Origin: Pseudomaricurvus sp. HS19
GTDB taxonomy: Bacteria; Pseudomonadota; Gammaproteobacteria; Pseudomonadales; Cellvibrionaceae
Assembly: GCF_009857815.1 (NCBI RefSeq)
Contig: NZ_WVVW01000002.1
Coordinates: 496,001-560,000 of the forward strand
Direction: 5' to 3'
DNA length: 64,000 nt
Part shown: in pieces, positions 37,086 to 47,712 of the stretch
Layout of the letters: every line of letters begins with the position of its first letter
Position numbering within the stretch: the stretch's first letter is position 1
Translations under genes and position numbers: made by a program
The notes under the pieces: generated by a model
What the model was told of the DNA's origin: nothing
The model's database searches: none
What the model saw: only the letters and a program-made list of their open reading frames with translations

Positions 37086-39125
37086 TCAGGCCGCAATGCC
37101 ACTGTGACGCAGTAACGCATCAACGCTTGGCTCACGACCGCGGAATGCCTTGAACAACTCCATGGCTTCGGCGGAACCGCCGCGCTCCAGAATTTGCTGG
37201 CGGAAATCAGCGCCCACCTGCGAATTAAAGATGCCCTCTTCCTCAAAGCGGGAAAACGCATCGGCGGACAGCACTTCCGCCCACTTGTAACTGTAGTAGC
37301 CCGCCGCATAGCCGCCGGCAAAAATATGGGTAAAGCTGTTGGGGAAGCGGTTGAATGCCGGTGGATGAATCACCGCTACCGCATCGCGCACCTGCTGCAA
37401 CACCTCCAGCACCGGCTGCGGTTGCTGCGGGTTGTAGGTGCCATGCAGGCGCAGATCGAACACGGCAAATTCAATCTGGCGCAGCATCTGCAACGCCGAC
37501 TGGCAATTCTTCGCCGCCAGCAAATTGTCGAGCAACTCCTGCGGCAGTGGCTCACCACTCTGGTAGTGGCCGGAGATCAGCGCAATGGCCTCCTCCTGCC
37601 AGCACCAGTTCTCCAGAAACTGGCTGGGCAACTCCACCGCATCCCAGGCCACGCCGCTAATACCACTGACCGCTGCAACATCAATGCTGGTGAGCATATG
37701 GTGCAGGCCGTGACCAAACTCATGAAACAGGGTGGTCACTTCGTCGTGGGTCAACAGCGCCGGGGTAGCGCCCACTGCCGGCGTGAAATTGCAAGTCAGG
37801 TAGGCGATGGGTAACTGCAGACCATCGGCGGCGACGCGGCGTGTACGACACACATCCATCCACGCTCCACCGCGCTTGTTGGCGCGCGCGTAGAGGTCGA
37901 GATAGAAGCCGGCAATCACTTCACCACCCTGCTGCAGCTCGTAGTACTTCACATCCGGGTGCCACACATCCGCACTGGCTTCCCGCAGCTGCACATCAAA
38001 CAGCCGCTCCACAATGGCAAACATCCCCGCCACCACTTTCGGCGCCGGGAAATAAGGGCGCAACTGCTCCTGGGAGATGGAGAACTTTTGCAGCTTCAGC
38101 TTCTCGCTGTAGTAGGCCTGGTCCCACGCCTGCAGCTCATCCACACCATCCCGCTGGCTGGCAAAGTCGCGCAGCTCCTGCAGATCCTGCTCTGCCATGG
38201 CACGGCTTTTCTGAGCCAGGTCCAGCAGGAACTCCTCCACCTGTGCGCGATTCTCCGCCATTTTGGTGGCCAGTGACAGTGCCGCGTAGTCATCAAAGCC
38301 CAGCAGGTTGGCCAGCTGGTGACGCAGCTGCAGGATCTCGGCCATCAGCGGGCCATTGTCCCACTGGCCGGCATTGGGGCCCAGTTCCGAGGCGCGGGTG
38401 GCATAGGCAGTGTAGAGCTCTTCCCTGAGGCTGCGATCGTCAGCGTGGGTCACCACCGCCAGGTAGGAGGGGATATCCAGGGTGAAAACCCAGCCGTCCA
38501 GCTCCCGCTGCTCAGCCGCCTGACGCGCCAGGCCGCGGGCGGTGTCCGGCAACCCCTGCAGCTGCGTCTCGTCGGTGATCTGCCTGAACCACCCCTGGGT
38601 CGCATCGAGTACGTTATTGGCAAAGCGGGTGTTGAGCTCGGACAGGCGCTGCTGCAGATCCGCCGCCTGCTTCTTTTTGTCCGCCGGCAGGTCTACACCC
38701 GCCAGGTGGAAATCCCGCAGGGCGTGTTGCAGCATGGCTTTGCGCGGTTGGCTCAGCTGTTCGTACGCGGGGCTCGCCACCAGCGCTTTGTAGGCTTCGC
38801 ACAGCTCACTGTTCTGCCCCACCTCGGTACCATAGGCGGTGAGCCTGGAAAGTGTGCTGGTGTAGGCGGCGCGCAGGGACTCGCTGTTTTTCACCGAATT
38901 CAGGTGCGATACCGGCGACCAGGCCTTATTGAGGATATCGTCCTGCTCTTCCAGTGGTGCCACCAGCGTCTCCCAGCTCACCGGCCCCTGCTTGACCCCG
39001 TCCAGCACCTGGCGCAGGTTGCTGCGGCAGCGCTGCAGCAGCTCATCAATGGCGGGCTCCACATGGGCGGCCTCGATGTCTGAGAAGACAGGCAATACGG
39101 GATTTTCCAACAGCGGATTGGACAT
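37086..39125 (-). CDS. prlC: Oligopeptidase A
   Basis: A 679-residue M3-family zinc metallopeptidase, E. coli OpdA length. The active site is LFHEFGHGLHHML (HExxH-like HEFGH with downstream Glu), with YLTCNFTPAVG and AGYYSYKWAEVLSADAF toward the C-terminus. It degrades signal peptides and short peptides in the cytoplasm. Start MSNPLLENPVLPVFSDI at 39125 matches the family; the GTG/ATG further upstream adds nothing. Confidence 0.97.
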   Translation of the reverse strand: MSNPLLENPVLPVFSDIEAAHVEPAIDELLQRCRSNLRQVLDGVKQGPVSWETLVAPLEEQDDILNKAWSPVSHLNSVKNSESLRAAYTSTLSRLTAYGTEVGQNSELCEAYKALVASPAYEQLSQPRKAMLQHALRDFHLAGVDLPADKKKQAADLQQRLSELNTRFANNVLDATQGWFRQITDETQLQGLPDTARGLARQAAEQRELDGWVFTLDIPSYLAVVTHADDRSLREELYTAYATRASELGPNAGQWDNGPLMAEILQLRHQLANLLGFDDYAALSLATKMAENRAQVEEFLLDLAQKSRAMAEQDLQELRDFASQRDGVDELQAWDQAYYSEKLKLQKFSISQEQLRPYFPAPKVVAGMFAIVERLFDVQLREASADVWHPDVKYYELQQGGEVIAGFYLDLYARANKRGGAWMDVCRTRRVAADGLQLPIAYLTCNFTPAVGATPALLTHDEVTTLFHEFGHGLHHMLTSIDVAAVSGISGVAWDAVELPSQFLENWCWQEEAIALISGHYQSGEPLPQELLDNLLAAKNCQSALQMLRQIEFAVFDLRLHGTYNPQQPQPVLEVLQQVRDAVAVIHPPAFNRFPNSFTHIFAGGYAAGYYSYKWAEVLSADAFSRFEEEGIFNSQVGADFRQQILERGGSAEAMELFKAFRGREPSVDALLRHSGIAA

Positions 39126-39282
39126 GGTGCAAATCAACCTCTGGTTAGCGACACTAGCGTCCTATGATACACCTGATGGCTGCACTGTGTATGACACCTG
39201 TAGCGGCATCAGCGCTGCCGGCCCACACCGGCTGTGATAGAGTTGCGCGGCAACCGCGAGCATGATTTATGAGGAGAGAGTC

Positions 39283-39825
39283 ATGAGCACCGCCCTGGCC
39301 CCGTTCAACGGCATCAGCCCCACCATCGACGCTACCACCTGGGTGGATCCCTGCGCCCGCCTGATCGGCGACATTCACATCGGCGCCGACAGCTCGGTAT
39401 GGCCTTTTGTCGCCGCTCGCGGCGACGTTAACAGCATGCGTATTGGTGAGCGCACCAGTATCCAGGACGGCACCGTGCTGCACGTCACCCACAAGAGCGA
39501 GCGCAACCCGGCCGGTTGGCCACTGGTTATCGGCGATGATGTCACCATCGGTCACAGCGCGACGCTGCACGGCTGTACCATCGGCGACCGGGTACTGGTG
39601 GGCATGGGTGCGATTGTGCTGGATGGCGCTGTGGTGGAGGACGACGTGGTGATCGGTGCCGGCAGTCTGGTACCACCGGGCAAACGGCTGGAGAGTGGTT
39701 TTCTTTATATGGGCTCGCCCTGCAAACAGGCGCGTCCACTGACCCAGGCGGAGAAGGACTACTTCACCTACTCCTCCAACAATTACGTCAAGCTGAAAAA
39801 CCAGTATATGGCGGAGCAGTCGTAG
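39283..39825 (+). CDS. yrdA: Gamma-carbonic anhydrase-like hexapeptide protein (YrdA-like)
   Basis: A 180-residue left-handed beta-helix protein with hexapeptide repeats (VWPFVAARGDVNSMRIG, VTIGHSATLHGCTIGDRVLVGMGAIVLDGAVV). The three zinc His of gamma-CA family members are in HVTHKSE and TIGHSATLHG. Carbonic anhydrase activity is plausible but not shown for YrdA. Start at 39283 follows GAGGAGAG; the earlier ATG at 39262 is poorer. Divergent from prlC. Confidence 0.93.
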   Translation: MSTALAPFNGISPTIDATTWVDPCARLIGDIHIGADSSVWPFVAARGDVNSMRIGERTSIQDGTVLHVTHKSERNPAGWPLVIGDDVTIGHSATLHGCTIGDRVLVGMGAIVLDGAVVEDDVVIGAGSLVPPGKRLESGFLYMGSPCKQARPLTQAEKDYFTYSSNNYVKLKNQYMAEQS

Positions 39826-40050
39826 GCTCGCCGAACCCGGGATACTTTTCGACCGGGAGGCGGCTGGACAGCAGTAGCAGCGAGAATTCTCCCTGCTTCT
39901 GACAGGGCGGATTCTCCGGCGGCTGCCAGGCAACCAGGGATTGCTAGAGTTGCGGTCTTGCGCCCGCCGCACTGATCCCGACCCGGCGAGTGAGCAGCAT
40001 CACAACCCTGTGCCACGCCCTCAAGCTGGCGTCAGAACAGGAAGACGACG

Positions 40051-40512
40051 TTACTGGAAATAACGCGTAATGGCGCTCTGTACCCAATTGCGGTGGCGCT
40101 CACCCTCGCCGTGCAGGATGCGCTCCTTTACCACCGCAGAGTAACTGCGATCATCGGTCATGATGTGCTTCAGCAACCACTGCTGCAGCATATCCGCCAG
40201 CTCTTCTGCCACTGCTTCGCCATGATCAAAGCGCTGCTTGAGTTTGTTGATCAGGTGGCAGAAGTCCTTGTGGGTCAACTTGTGCTCCGTCAACTCGTCG
40301 TACTCGGCCTCTTCCATTAACGCTTCTTCAAATTCGAAGTGGGAGTAGGTGTAGTCGATCAGATTGTTGAGCACATCCTGGAGGATCTCGTGACTGTTGC
40401 CCTCGGCCCGTGCGTCGTAGACCTGGTTGATATAGTCGAGGATCCTCTGATGCTGGCGATCGATAACATCGATGCCGATTGCATAGCCCGGAGACCAAAT
40501 CAATTTAGCCAT
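40051..40512 (-). CDS. Bacteriohemerythrin
   Basis: A 153-residue four-helix protein starting LIWSPGYAIGIDVIDRQHQRIL. The di-iron ligands are visible in order: His in DRQHQ, His and Glu in YSHFEFEE, His in THKDF, His and Asp in LLKHIMTDDRSY; a further His is in EHKLTH. It should bind oxygen reversibly; roles in the family include oxygen storage, sensing and delivery. Lies 48 bases downstream of a paralogue on the same strand. Confidence 0.94.
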   Translation of the reverse strand: MAKLIWSPGYAIGIDVIDRQHQRILDYINQVYDARAEGNSHEILQDVLNNLIDYTYSHFEFEEALMEEAEYDELTEHKLTHKDFCHLINKLKQRFDHGEAVAEELADMLQQWLLKHIMTDDRSYSAVVKERILHGEGERHRNWVQSAITRYFQ

Positions 40513-40560
40513 GTTCCGCTCCTACCCGTTGTTGTTCATTATCTTGTTGTACACGGGAAC

Positions 40561-41013
40561 TCAGCCAAACAGTCGCGTCATCCAGCCACCTTTGCGAGCC
40601 TTGGCACGCTTGGTAGCCTCATTCATATTGGCGCGTACCGCACCACTGTAATCGCGGTCATCGTGTTTGATGTGGTTTACCAGCCACGATTTCAGGGTGT
40701 GCATGAGCTCCTCGGTCACATCTTCGCCGGCCTTGGCACGGTCATGGTAACCGCTGACCCGACGCGTAAAGAGTGCGTGAACTTTTTTATGTGCCTTGCA
40801 GAAAGGATACCCGGCTTCTTCCATGAGCGTCTCTTCGAATGCGAAGTGAGACAGGGTGTAATCCACCAGCTCGTCCAATACTTCCAGCAACTCATTCTGA
40901 CTGTGATGCTGATGGGAGTGTTCAGCCTTGTTGATGTACTCAACAATGCGCTCGTGCTGGCTGTCAATTACTGAGATGCCGATTTCCAGTTCCGGTCCCC
41001 AACGTAATGTCAT
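40561..41013 (-). CDS. Bacteriohemerythrin, second copy
   Basis: A 150-residue hemerythrin starting TLRWGPELEIGISVIDSQHERIVEYI, with ligands in SQHE, LSHFAFEETLM, AHKKVHALF and WLVNHIKHDDRDY. Compared with its neighbour it has a His-rich helix A/B turn (EHSHQHHSQN) and a basic C-terminal tail (ATKRAKARKGGWMTR). The pair likely arose by old tandem duplication. Its upstream 123 bases hold the probable promoter for both. Confidence 0.94.
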   Translation of the reverse strand: MTLRWGPELEIGISVIDSQHERIVEYINKAEHSHQHHSQNELLEVLDELVDYTLSHFAFEETLMEEAGYPFCKAHKKVHALFTRRVSGYHDRAKAGEDVTEELMHTLKSWLVNHIKHDDRDYSGAVRANMNEATKRAKARKGGWMTRLFG

Positions 41014-41136
41014 GGTGTGTGCCTCTTTAATACCTGCCTTTTTGTGGCCAGTATACGAGCGAGATCACAACCTACATTGGATATAGATCAAATAGGAAAG
41101 GATTAATCATGTGACAAATGAGCGCTGCCGCATGCC

Positions 41137-41964
41137 TCAGGCGGAGGCCAGTGCGGCGCGCAGCGCATTGATGACCGGTGTAATTTCCGGCTTGATTCCG
41201 CGCCAGAGCGCGAAGGATTCTGCAGCCTGGCCCACCAGCATGCCAAGGCCATCGGCAACACCGGTGGCTCCCCGCTCCTGTGCCCAGCGTAAAAACACCG
41301 TGGGTTCCGCGCCGTACATCATGTCGTAACAACAGGCGTTACTGGCGAGCAAGGTGTCCGGCAGAGGCGGCAGGTCGCCACTGAGGCTGGCGGAGGTGCC
41401 GTTGATCACCACATCAAATTGTTGACCGTCGAGATCGGCAAAACTGCAGGCGCTGATGTCACCGTAGGCGGCAAACTCCCGAGCCAGGGTTTCGGCGCGA
41501 CTGAGGGTACGGTTGGCCACCACCAGTTGTAACGGCCGCTGCTCCAGCAGTGGTTGCAGCACACCGCGCACAGCGCCGCCGGCACCCAGCAACAACACGC
41601 GTTTGTTGTGCAGGGTCCAGCCGAGACGTTCCACAATATCGCTGACCATACCCTGGCCATCGGTGTTGTCCCCCAGCAACTCACCGCCCGGCAGTTGCAT
41701 CAGGGTATTCACTGCGCCAGCATTGCGGGCCCGCTCCGTCAGCTGGTCTGCCAGTTCAAAGGCTTCCAGCTTGAACGGTACGGTGATGTTCAGCCCCTTG
41801 CCACCGTCAGCAAAAAATTGCTGCACCGCCGCGGTAAAACCATCCTGTTCCACCAGCTGCTTATCGTAGTTGAGGGCTTCGCCGGTCTGCCCGGCGAAGC
41901 GACGGTGAATCTCCGGCGATTTCGATTGGGCGATGGGATTGCCAAATACGCGGTACTGGTCCAT
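41137..41964 (-). CDS. aroE: Shikimate dehydrogenase
   Basis: A 275-residue enzyme: YRVFGNPIAQSKSPEIHRRFA, the catalytic Lys in GLNITVPFKLEAFELAD, the NADP loop LLGAGGAVRGVLQPLL with NRT, and DMMYGAEPTVFLRWAQERG. It reduces 3-dehydroshikimate in aromatic amino acid synthesis. Starts 3 bases after hemF, so the two are coupled; last gene of the tsaP-dprA-tsaC-hemF-aroE run. Confidence 0.97.
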   Translation of the reverse strand: MDQYRVFGNPIAQSKSPEIHRRFAGQTGEALNYDKQLVEQDGFTAAVQQFFADGGKGLNITVPFKLEAFELADQLTERARNAGAVNTLMQLPGGELLGDNTDGQGMVSDIVERLGWTLHNKRVLLLGAGGAVRGVLQPLLEQRPLQLVVANRTLSRAETLAREFAAYGDISACSFADLDGQQFDVVINGTSASLSGDLPPLPDTLLASNACCYDMMYGAEPTVFLRWAQERGATGVADGLGMLVGQAAESFALWRGIKPEITPVINALRAALASA

Positions 41965-41967
41965 CGC

Positions 41968-43532
<1,565 letters not shown>

Positions 43533-43626
43533 GCAGTATCAAGATGGGTGTGGACTGCGCAGGGCAGTAAAGCGAGGCAAATTACCCCAAGCCTTCCGGC
43601 AGCACAAGTCGCAGCCCCCGCGGCCC

Positions 43627-44793
43627 TCAGCCATCCACCGGGGAGACACCAGGTGCACGGCAGGCGCTGCCCGCTTCCTGCAGCACCAGGCCGCGAATCT
43701 CCAGCGCCATCAATATGCCCAGCAGCTCCGCCACCGGTAACCCCAGCGCCGGCGCCAGCTCGTCCAGGCTCAGCGGCTCCTCATCCAGCAATTGCCAGAC
43801 TTGCAATTCATTGCCGCTGAGGCCGTGGTCACTCGCCGCCTCTGCGGCAGGCGCCTTTTCCCGGGTCGCTAACGGCACCCAGCCCTGCAGCCCGGCCGCA
43901 ATATCCATGGCAGTCTCCACCAGTGTAGCGCCATCGCGGAGTAGCGCGTGGCAGCCACGGCTCAGTGGATTGTGAATGGAGCCGGGTATGGCAAACACCT
44001 CCCGGTTCTGCTCCAGCGCCAGCCGTGCCGTGATCAGGGAACCGCTCTGCAACGCGGCTTCAACCACCAGCACTCCCAGGCTGAGACCGCTCACCACCCG
44101 GTTGCGGCGGGGGAAGTTAGCGGCATGTGGCCCAGTGCCGGGAGCAAATTCGCTTACCAGCAGCCCACCCGCAGCAACAATCTCTTCTGCCAATTGACGG
44201 TTACTGCGCGGGTATATGCAATCGATCCCGGTGCCCAGCACCGCCACGGTGGCACCGCTGGCCGCCAGCGCACCGCGGTGGGCGGCGGCATCGATACCCA
44301 ACGCCAGGCCACTGGTGATGGTAATACCAGCCGCGGCCAGATAGCGGGCGAACTCCTGGCTGTTGTGCAAGCCGCCGCGGGTGGCGCGGCGACTGCCGAC
44401 AAACGCCACCTGGGGTGATTCCAGCAGGGCCGCATTGCCCAGCAGGTAGAGCAGTGGCGGTGGCTGGCTGATCTGTCGCAGCAGCTCCGGGTAACCGGGG
44501 TCGGTGTGCAACAGCCACCCATACCCCTGCTGCTGCAAGCCAAGGTGAGTGTTGCGGCACGCCTGCCAGAGCGGACCGCCCTCGCCCTCGGCGTACAGAC
44601 GCCGCAGCGGCTCGCGGGCCGCCGCAGGCAGCAGGGGTAACCAACAGGAGGGGGGCTGCTGCCAGAAGCTGGCCATATCCACACCGGCGTCATACAGGCG
44701 CCAGTAACTGGCCGGCCCGAACCCGGGCAGGGATAGCAACAGGGGAATGGTGTAATGGGCTGGCGACAGGCCAGCACAGGAATCCGTATCCAT
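43627..44793 (-). CDS. dprA: DNA processing protein DprA
   Basis: A 388-residue protein: N-terminal SAM-like region, Rossmann-fold core with FVGSRRATRGGLHNSQEFAR, TSGLALGIDAAAHRGAL, VLGTGIDCIYPRSN, FPRRNRVVSGLS, and a C-terminal winged-helix (DMLA-like, LSLDELAPALGLPVAELLGILMALEIRGLV). DprA loads RecA on incoming single-stranded DNA in natural transformation. The ATG at 44793 follows GGAG; the frame is open further to 44847. Downstream of tsaP by 71 bases. Confidence 0.95.
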   Translation of the reverse strand: MDTDSCAGLSPAHYTIPLLLSLPGFGPASYWRLYDAGVDMASFWQQPPSCWLPLLPAAAREPLRRLYAEGEGGPLWQACRNTHLGLQQQGYGWLLHTDPGYPELLRQISQPPPLLYLLGNAALLESPQVAFVGSRRATRGGLHNSQEFARYLAAAGITITSGLALGIDAAAHRGALAASGATVAVLGTGIDCIYPRSNRQLAEEIVAAGGLLVSEFAPGTGPHAANFPRRNRVVSGLSLGVLVVEAALQSGSLITARLALEQNREVFAIPGSIHNPLSRGCHALLRDGATLVETAMDIAAGLQGWVPLATREKAPAAEAASDHGLSGNELQVWQLLDEEPLSLDELAPALGLPVAELLGILMALEIRGLVLQEAGSACRAPGVSPVDG

Positions 44794-44864
44794 GGAGTGC
44801 TCCGGCATCATCCGTGATGCCGGCTCCCGCCAACCGGCGGGAGCCATCTAGAGAGTGAGAGTAA

Positions 44865-45890
44865 TCAGGGCTTGCGCAGCAGGTCCTTGACCGCCAGCGG
44901 GCGGGACGCTTCCAGCACCAGGGCAAAACTCATCTTGTCGAAGGTGCGGAACACCATCAGCAGGCCGGCGCGCTCGTCCGGCAGTTTCACCAGGTCACCG
45001 GTAACACGGTCGCGAATGGTTCCGCCGGCCTTGTAGATGGCAAACACATTGCCCACCTTGAGGTTTTCACGCTCGCCGCGGTTGATGGCAACCACATCCA
45101 TCATGCCCACCTGGGTCAGGCCACCCTCTACCGCCATAATCATGCCGCTGACATCGTCCTCAGTGACCGATGGGAAGAAGGTAGAGTCCACTGCGCGCTC
45201 CTCAAGGGGCAGCAGGCGGTCGGTAATGCGGATCTCTTCGGTGGTGCGGGTCACGTCGAAGGTGCCCACCTGGTCTTCCAGCGCCACGCGCTTGACGGTG
45301 CCGATATCCAGCGCCTGCAGGCCCAGCAGCTCGTTGGTTTCCGGGTCGACAAACTTCTGTCCGGCGCGGTAGACACCGAAGACCTTGTCTGTCTTCTCAA
45401 AATCGCCGCGGGCATAGAGCTGGTCACCGGCGCCCACCACCAGGTGGTTTTCGGTACCGGTCAGCACATAGGGGGCCGCTTCCAGCTCACCCGGCTCGAC
45501 TACCCGGCTGCGGGAGAGGAACTGGTTGATCTTGTCCAGCGGAATACCGGGAATCGCCTCCGCCATGGGCTGGATACGAATGGTGGGTTCCAGCTTCATT
45601 TTATAAGCGCGCTGGCCCCGCTCCAGGGTCAGGCGTGGCTCACCCTCCAGGTAGATCAGCTTGATAATGTCACCGGGGTAGATCAGGTGAGGGTTTTCAA
45701 CCTGGGGATTCACATACCAGATTTCCGGCCACAGCCAGGGATTCTGCAGGAAGGTTTCCGAGATGTCCCAAAGGGTATCACCCTTGACGACGGTGTGACT
45801 GTTGGGGTGACCGTCCCGGAGCTGGACCTCGTCGGCGACAGCGAAGAGGCTCAGGCACAGGGCCAAAAGGCCAACTACTGTTTTTTTCAT
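44865..45890 (-). CDS. tsaP: LysM-domain protein, TsaP-like
   Basis: A 341-residue exported protein: signal peptide (about 1-19, ending AVA), LysM peptidoglycan-binding domain (about 30-80, HTVVKGDTLWDISETFLQNPWLWPEIWYVNP), then a long C-terminal region with FlgT-like beta sequence (GGLTQVGMMDVVAINRGERENLKVGNVFAIY). P. aeruginosa PA0020, at the same place beside dprA and def, is TsaP, which anchors the type IV pilus secretin to peptidoglycan. No pilus genes are in the window, so the role here is by synteny. Short duplicated sequence lies in its promoter region. Confidence 0.85.
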   Translation of the reverse strand: MKKTVVGLLALCLSLFAVADEVQLRDGHPNSHTVVKGDTLWDISETFLQNPWLWPEIWYVNPQVENPHLIYPGDIIKLIYLEGEPRLTLERGQRAYKMKLEPTIRIQPMAEAIPGIPLDKINQFLSRSRVVEPGELEAAPYVLTGTENHLVVGAGDQLYARGDFEKTDKVFGVYRAGQKFVDPETNELLGLQALDIGTVKRVALEDQVGTFDVTRTTEEIRITDRLLPLEERAVDSTFFPSVTEDDVSGMIMAVEGGLTQVGMMDVVAINRGERENLKVGNVFAIYKAGGTIRDRVTGDLVKLPDERAGLLMVFRTFDKMSFALVLEASRPLAVKDLLRKP

Positions 45891-45946
45891 AGAAACCGAT
45901 CCTGTTTGTTCGGCCACTGTGCTGTTAAACGTTATACTAGCCAAGT

Positions 45947-45972
45947 GGTTCCGTTTGCTGGTTCCGTTTGCT
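45947..45972. repeat. 13-bp tandem duplication upstream of tsaP
   Basis: GGTTCCGTTTGCT occurs twice in direct succession (45947-45959 and 45960-45972), about 60-80 bases before the tsaP start and 220-240 before def. On the minus strand each unit contains GGAACC, and the proximal one is followed after 15 bases by GTTTAA, loosely sigma-E-like. Confidence 0.85.
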
Positions 45973-46108
45973 GAAGAATAGGCAGGGAAGTAATCTGCCG
46001 GAATGGCAAACTGCAGCTCTGCGTCAGGCCGGAGTCGAAGGCTGCGGGAGCAGCTGTTGTCGGCTCAAACCACTTTACCGCCTGTCCTCTGATGTTACAA
46101 ATGTCCGA

Positions 46109-46140
46109 TTGACAGGCACAAATGCTGTATGATTCATAAT
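46109..46140 (+). promoter_or_regulatory. Possible promoter of def-fmt-rsmB
   Basis: A perfect TTGACA (46109-46114) is followed by TTCATA (18-base spacer) or CATAAT (20-base spacer) in an A/T-rich stretch about 50 bases before the def start. Spacing is not ideal. Confidence 0.4.
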
Positions 46141-46189
46141 GTTAGCAGCGACAGTTAGCTCTTTACTAGAAGTTTGTCACAAAGGCTCT

Positions 46190-46696
46190 ATGGCGATACT
46201 CAAGATTCTCGAATTCCCGGATCCCCGTCTGCGCACACTGGCCGAGCCGGTCACAGAAGTGGACGACAGCATCCGCACCCTCATCGACGACATGTTTGAA
46301 ACCATGTACGACGCCCCGGGTATTGGCCTGGCCGCCACGCAGGTGAATGTGCACAAGCAGATTGTGGTGATGGACATCAGCGAGGACAGCAGCGATCCGC
46401 TGGTGTTTATCAACCCGCAGATCACCGTTCTGGCTGACGATACCCTGCCCTACGACGAGGGTTGCCTGTCGGTGCCCGGTTTCTACGAAACCGTCGACCG
46501 CCCGGCCAGCATTCGCGTCGAAGCCCTTGATCGTAACGGTGAGGCCTTTACCCTGGAACCGGACGGCCTGCTGGCCGTCTGTATCCAGCACGAGCTCGAC
46601 CACCTCAACGGCAAGTTGTTTGTCGACTATATTTCCCCGGTAAAGCGCGAGCGCATCCGCAAGAAGCTGGAAAAGAGCCAGCGCCAGCGCGCCTGA
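46190..46696 (+). CDS. def: Peptide deformylase
   Basis: A 168-residue metalloenzyme with the three family motifs [18 protein letters not shown] and QHELDHLNG (Cys and two His bind iron/zinc). It removes the formyl group from nascent proteins. The start at 46190 ([14 protein letters not shown]) matches the family; the frame is open to 46139. First gene of def-fmt-rsmB-trkA. Confidence 0.97.
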   Translation: MAILKILEFPDPRLRTLAEPVTEVDDSIRTLIDDMFETMYDAPGIGLAATQVNVHKQIVVMDISEDSSDPLVFINPQITVLADDTLPYDEGCLSVPGFYETVDRPASIRVEALDRNGEAFTLEPDGLLAVCIQHELDHLNGKLFVDYISPVKRERIRKKLEKSQRQRA

Positions 46697-46766
46697 TCGT
46701 GATGGCGGCCACGACACACAGTCGCCGCCAGCCCTCCCGGCCCACACCAAACCTACGGACAGTTCC

Positions 46767-47711
46767 ATGCGTCTTATCTTTGCCGGCACCCCCGAATTCG
46801 CCGCTCATCACCTGCAGGTCCTGATCGACAGCGACCACGAGATTGTTGCCGTCTATACCCAGCCGGATCGTCCCGCTGGTCGCGGCAAGAAGCTGCTGGC
46901 CAGCCCGGTGAAGCAGCTGGCGGAACAACACAACATCCCTGTGTTACAGCCGGTCAGTCTCAAGGCCGAGGCGGAACAACAGCAACTGCGGGAGCTGCAG
47001 GCTGATGTCATGGTGGTAGTGGCCTACGGCCTGCTGCTGCCCCAGCCGGTGCTGGATGCGCCCCGCTTTGGCTGTATCAATGTGCACGCCTCCCTGCTGC
47101 CCCGCTGGCGCGGTGCCGCTCCGATCCAGCGCGCCATCGCCGCCGGTGATCGGGAGACCGGCATCACCATTATGCAGATGGACATCGGTCTCGATACCGG
47201 CGACATGCTGGTAACCACCCACTGCGCCATCAGTGAGGACGACACCGGTGGCAGCCTGCACGACAAGCTGATGGCCCAGGGCGGCCCGCCGCTGCTGCAG
47301 GCACTGCAATATATAGAAGAAGGAACCCTGCAACCGCAGCAGCAGGACGACGCCCTGGCCTGCTACGCCGCCAAGCTCACCAAGGAAGAAGCAGAACTGG
47401 ACTGGCAGCTGCCCGCAGCGGAACTCCACAACCGCATCCGCGCCTTCAACCCCTTCCCCGTGGCTCACTTCCCCCTGGGTGGCGAGCGGGTACGGGTCTG
47501 GAAGGCGCAACGACTGCCGGACACCAGCAACCAGCCAGCCGGCACAATTGTCCGTGCCGATGCCGACGGCATCGTAGTGGCCTGTGGCACAGGCTCCCTG
47601 CTGAGCCTGCAGGCGCTGCAACTGCCGGGCAAAAAGGCACTGCCGGTGCGGGATATCCTCAATGGTCATGGTGCGCTGTTCACACCGGGCACCAGCCTGA
47701 CGAGTCACTGA
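46767..47711 (+). CDS. fmt: Methionyl-tRNA formyltransferase
   Basis: A 314-residue enzyme: IFAGTPEFAAHHLQVL, folate-binding core NVHASLLPRWRGAAPIQRAI with the catalytic Asn/His, MQMDIGLDTGDML, and a C-terminal OB-fold domain from about 210. It formylates initiator tRNA, complementing Def next door. One base separates it from rsmB. Confidence 0.97.
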   Translation: MRLIFAGTPEFAAHHLQVLIDSDHEIVAVYTQPDRPAGRGKKLLASPVKQLAEQHNIPVLQPVSLKAEAEQQQLRELQADVMVVVAYGLLLPQPVLDAPRFGCINVHASLLPRWRGAAPIQRAIAAGDRETGITIMQMDIGLDTGDMLVTTHCAISEDDTGGSLHDKLMAQGGPPLLQALQYIEEGTLQPQQQDDALACYAAKLTKEEAELDWQLPAAELHNRIRAFNPFPVAHFPLGGERVRVWKAQRLPDTSNQPAGTIVRADADGIVVACGTGSLLSLQALQLPGKKALPVRDILNGHGALFTPGTSLTSH

Positions 47712-47712
47712 C

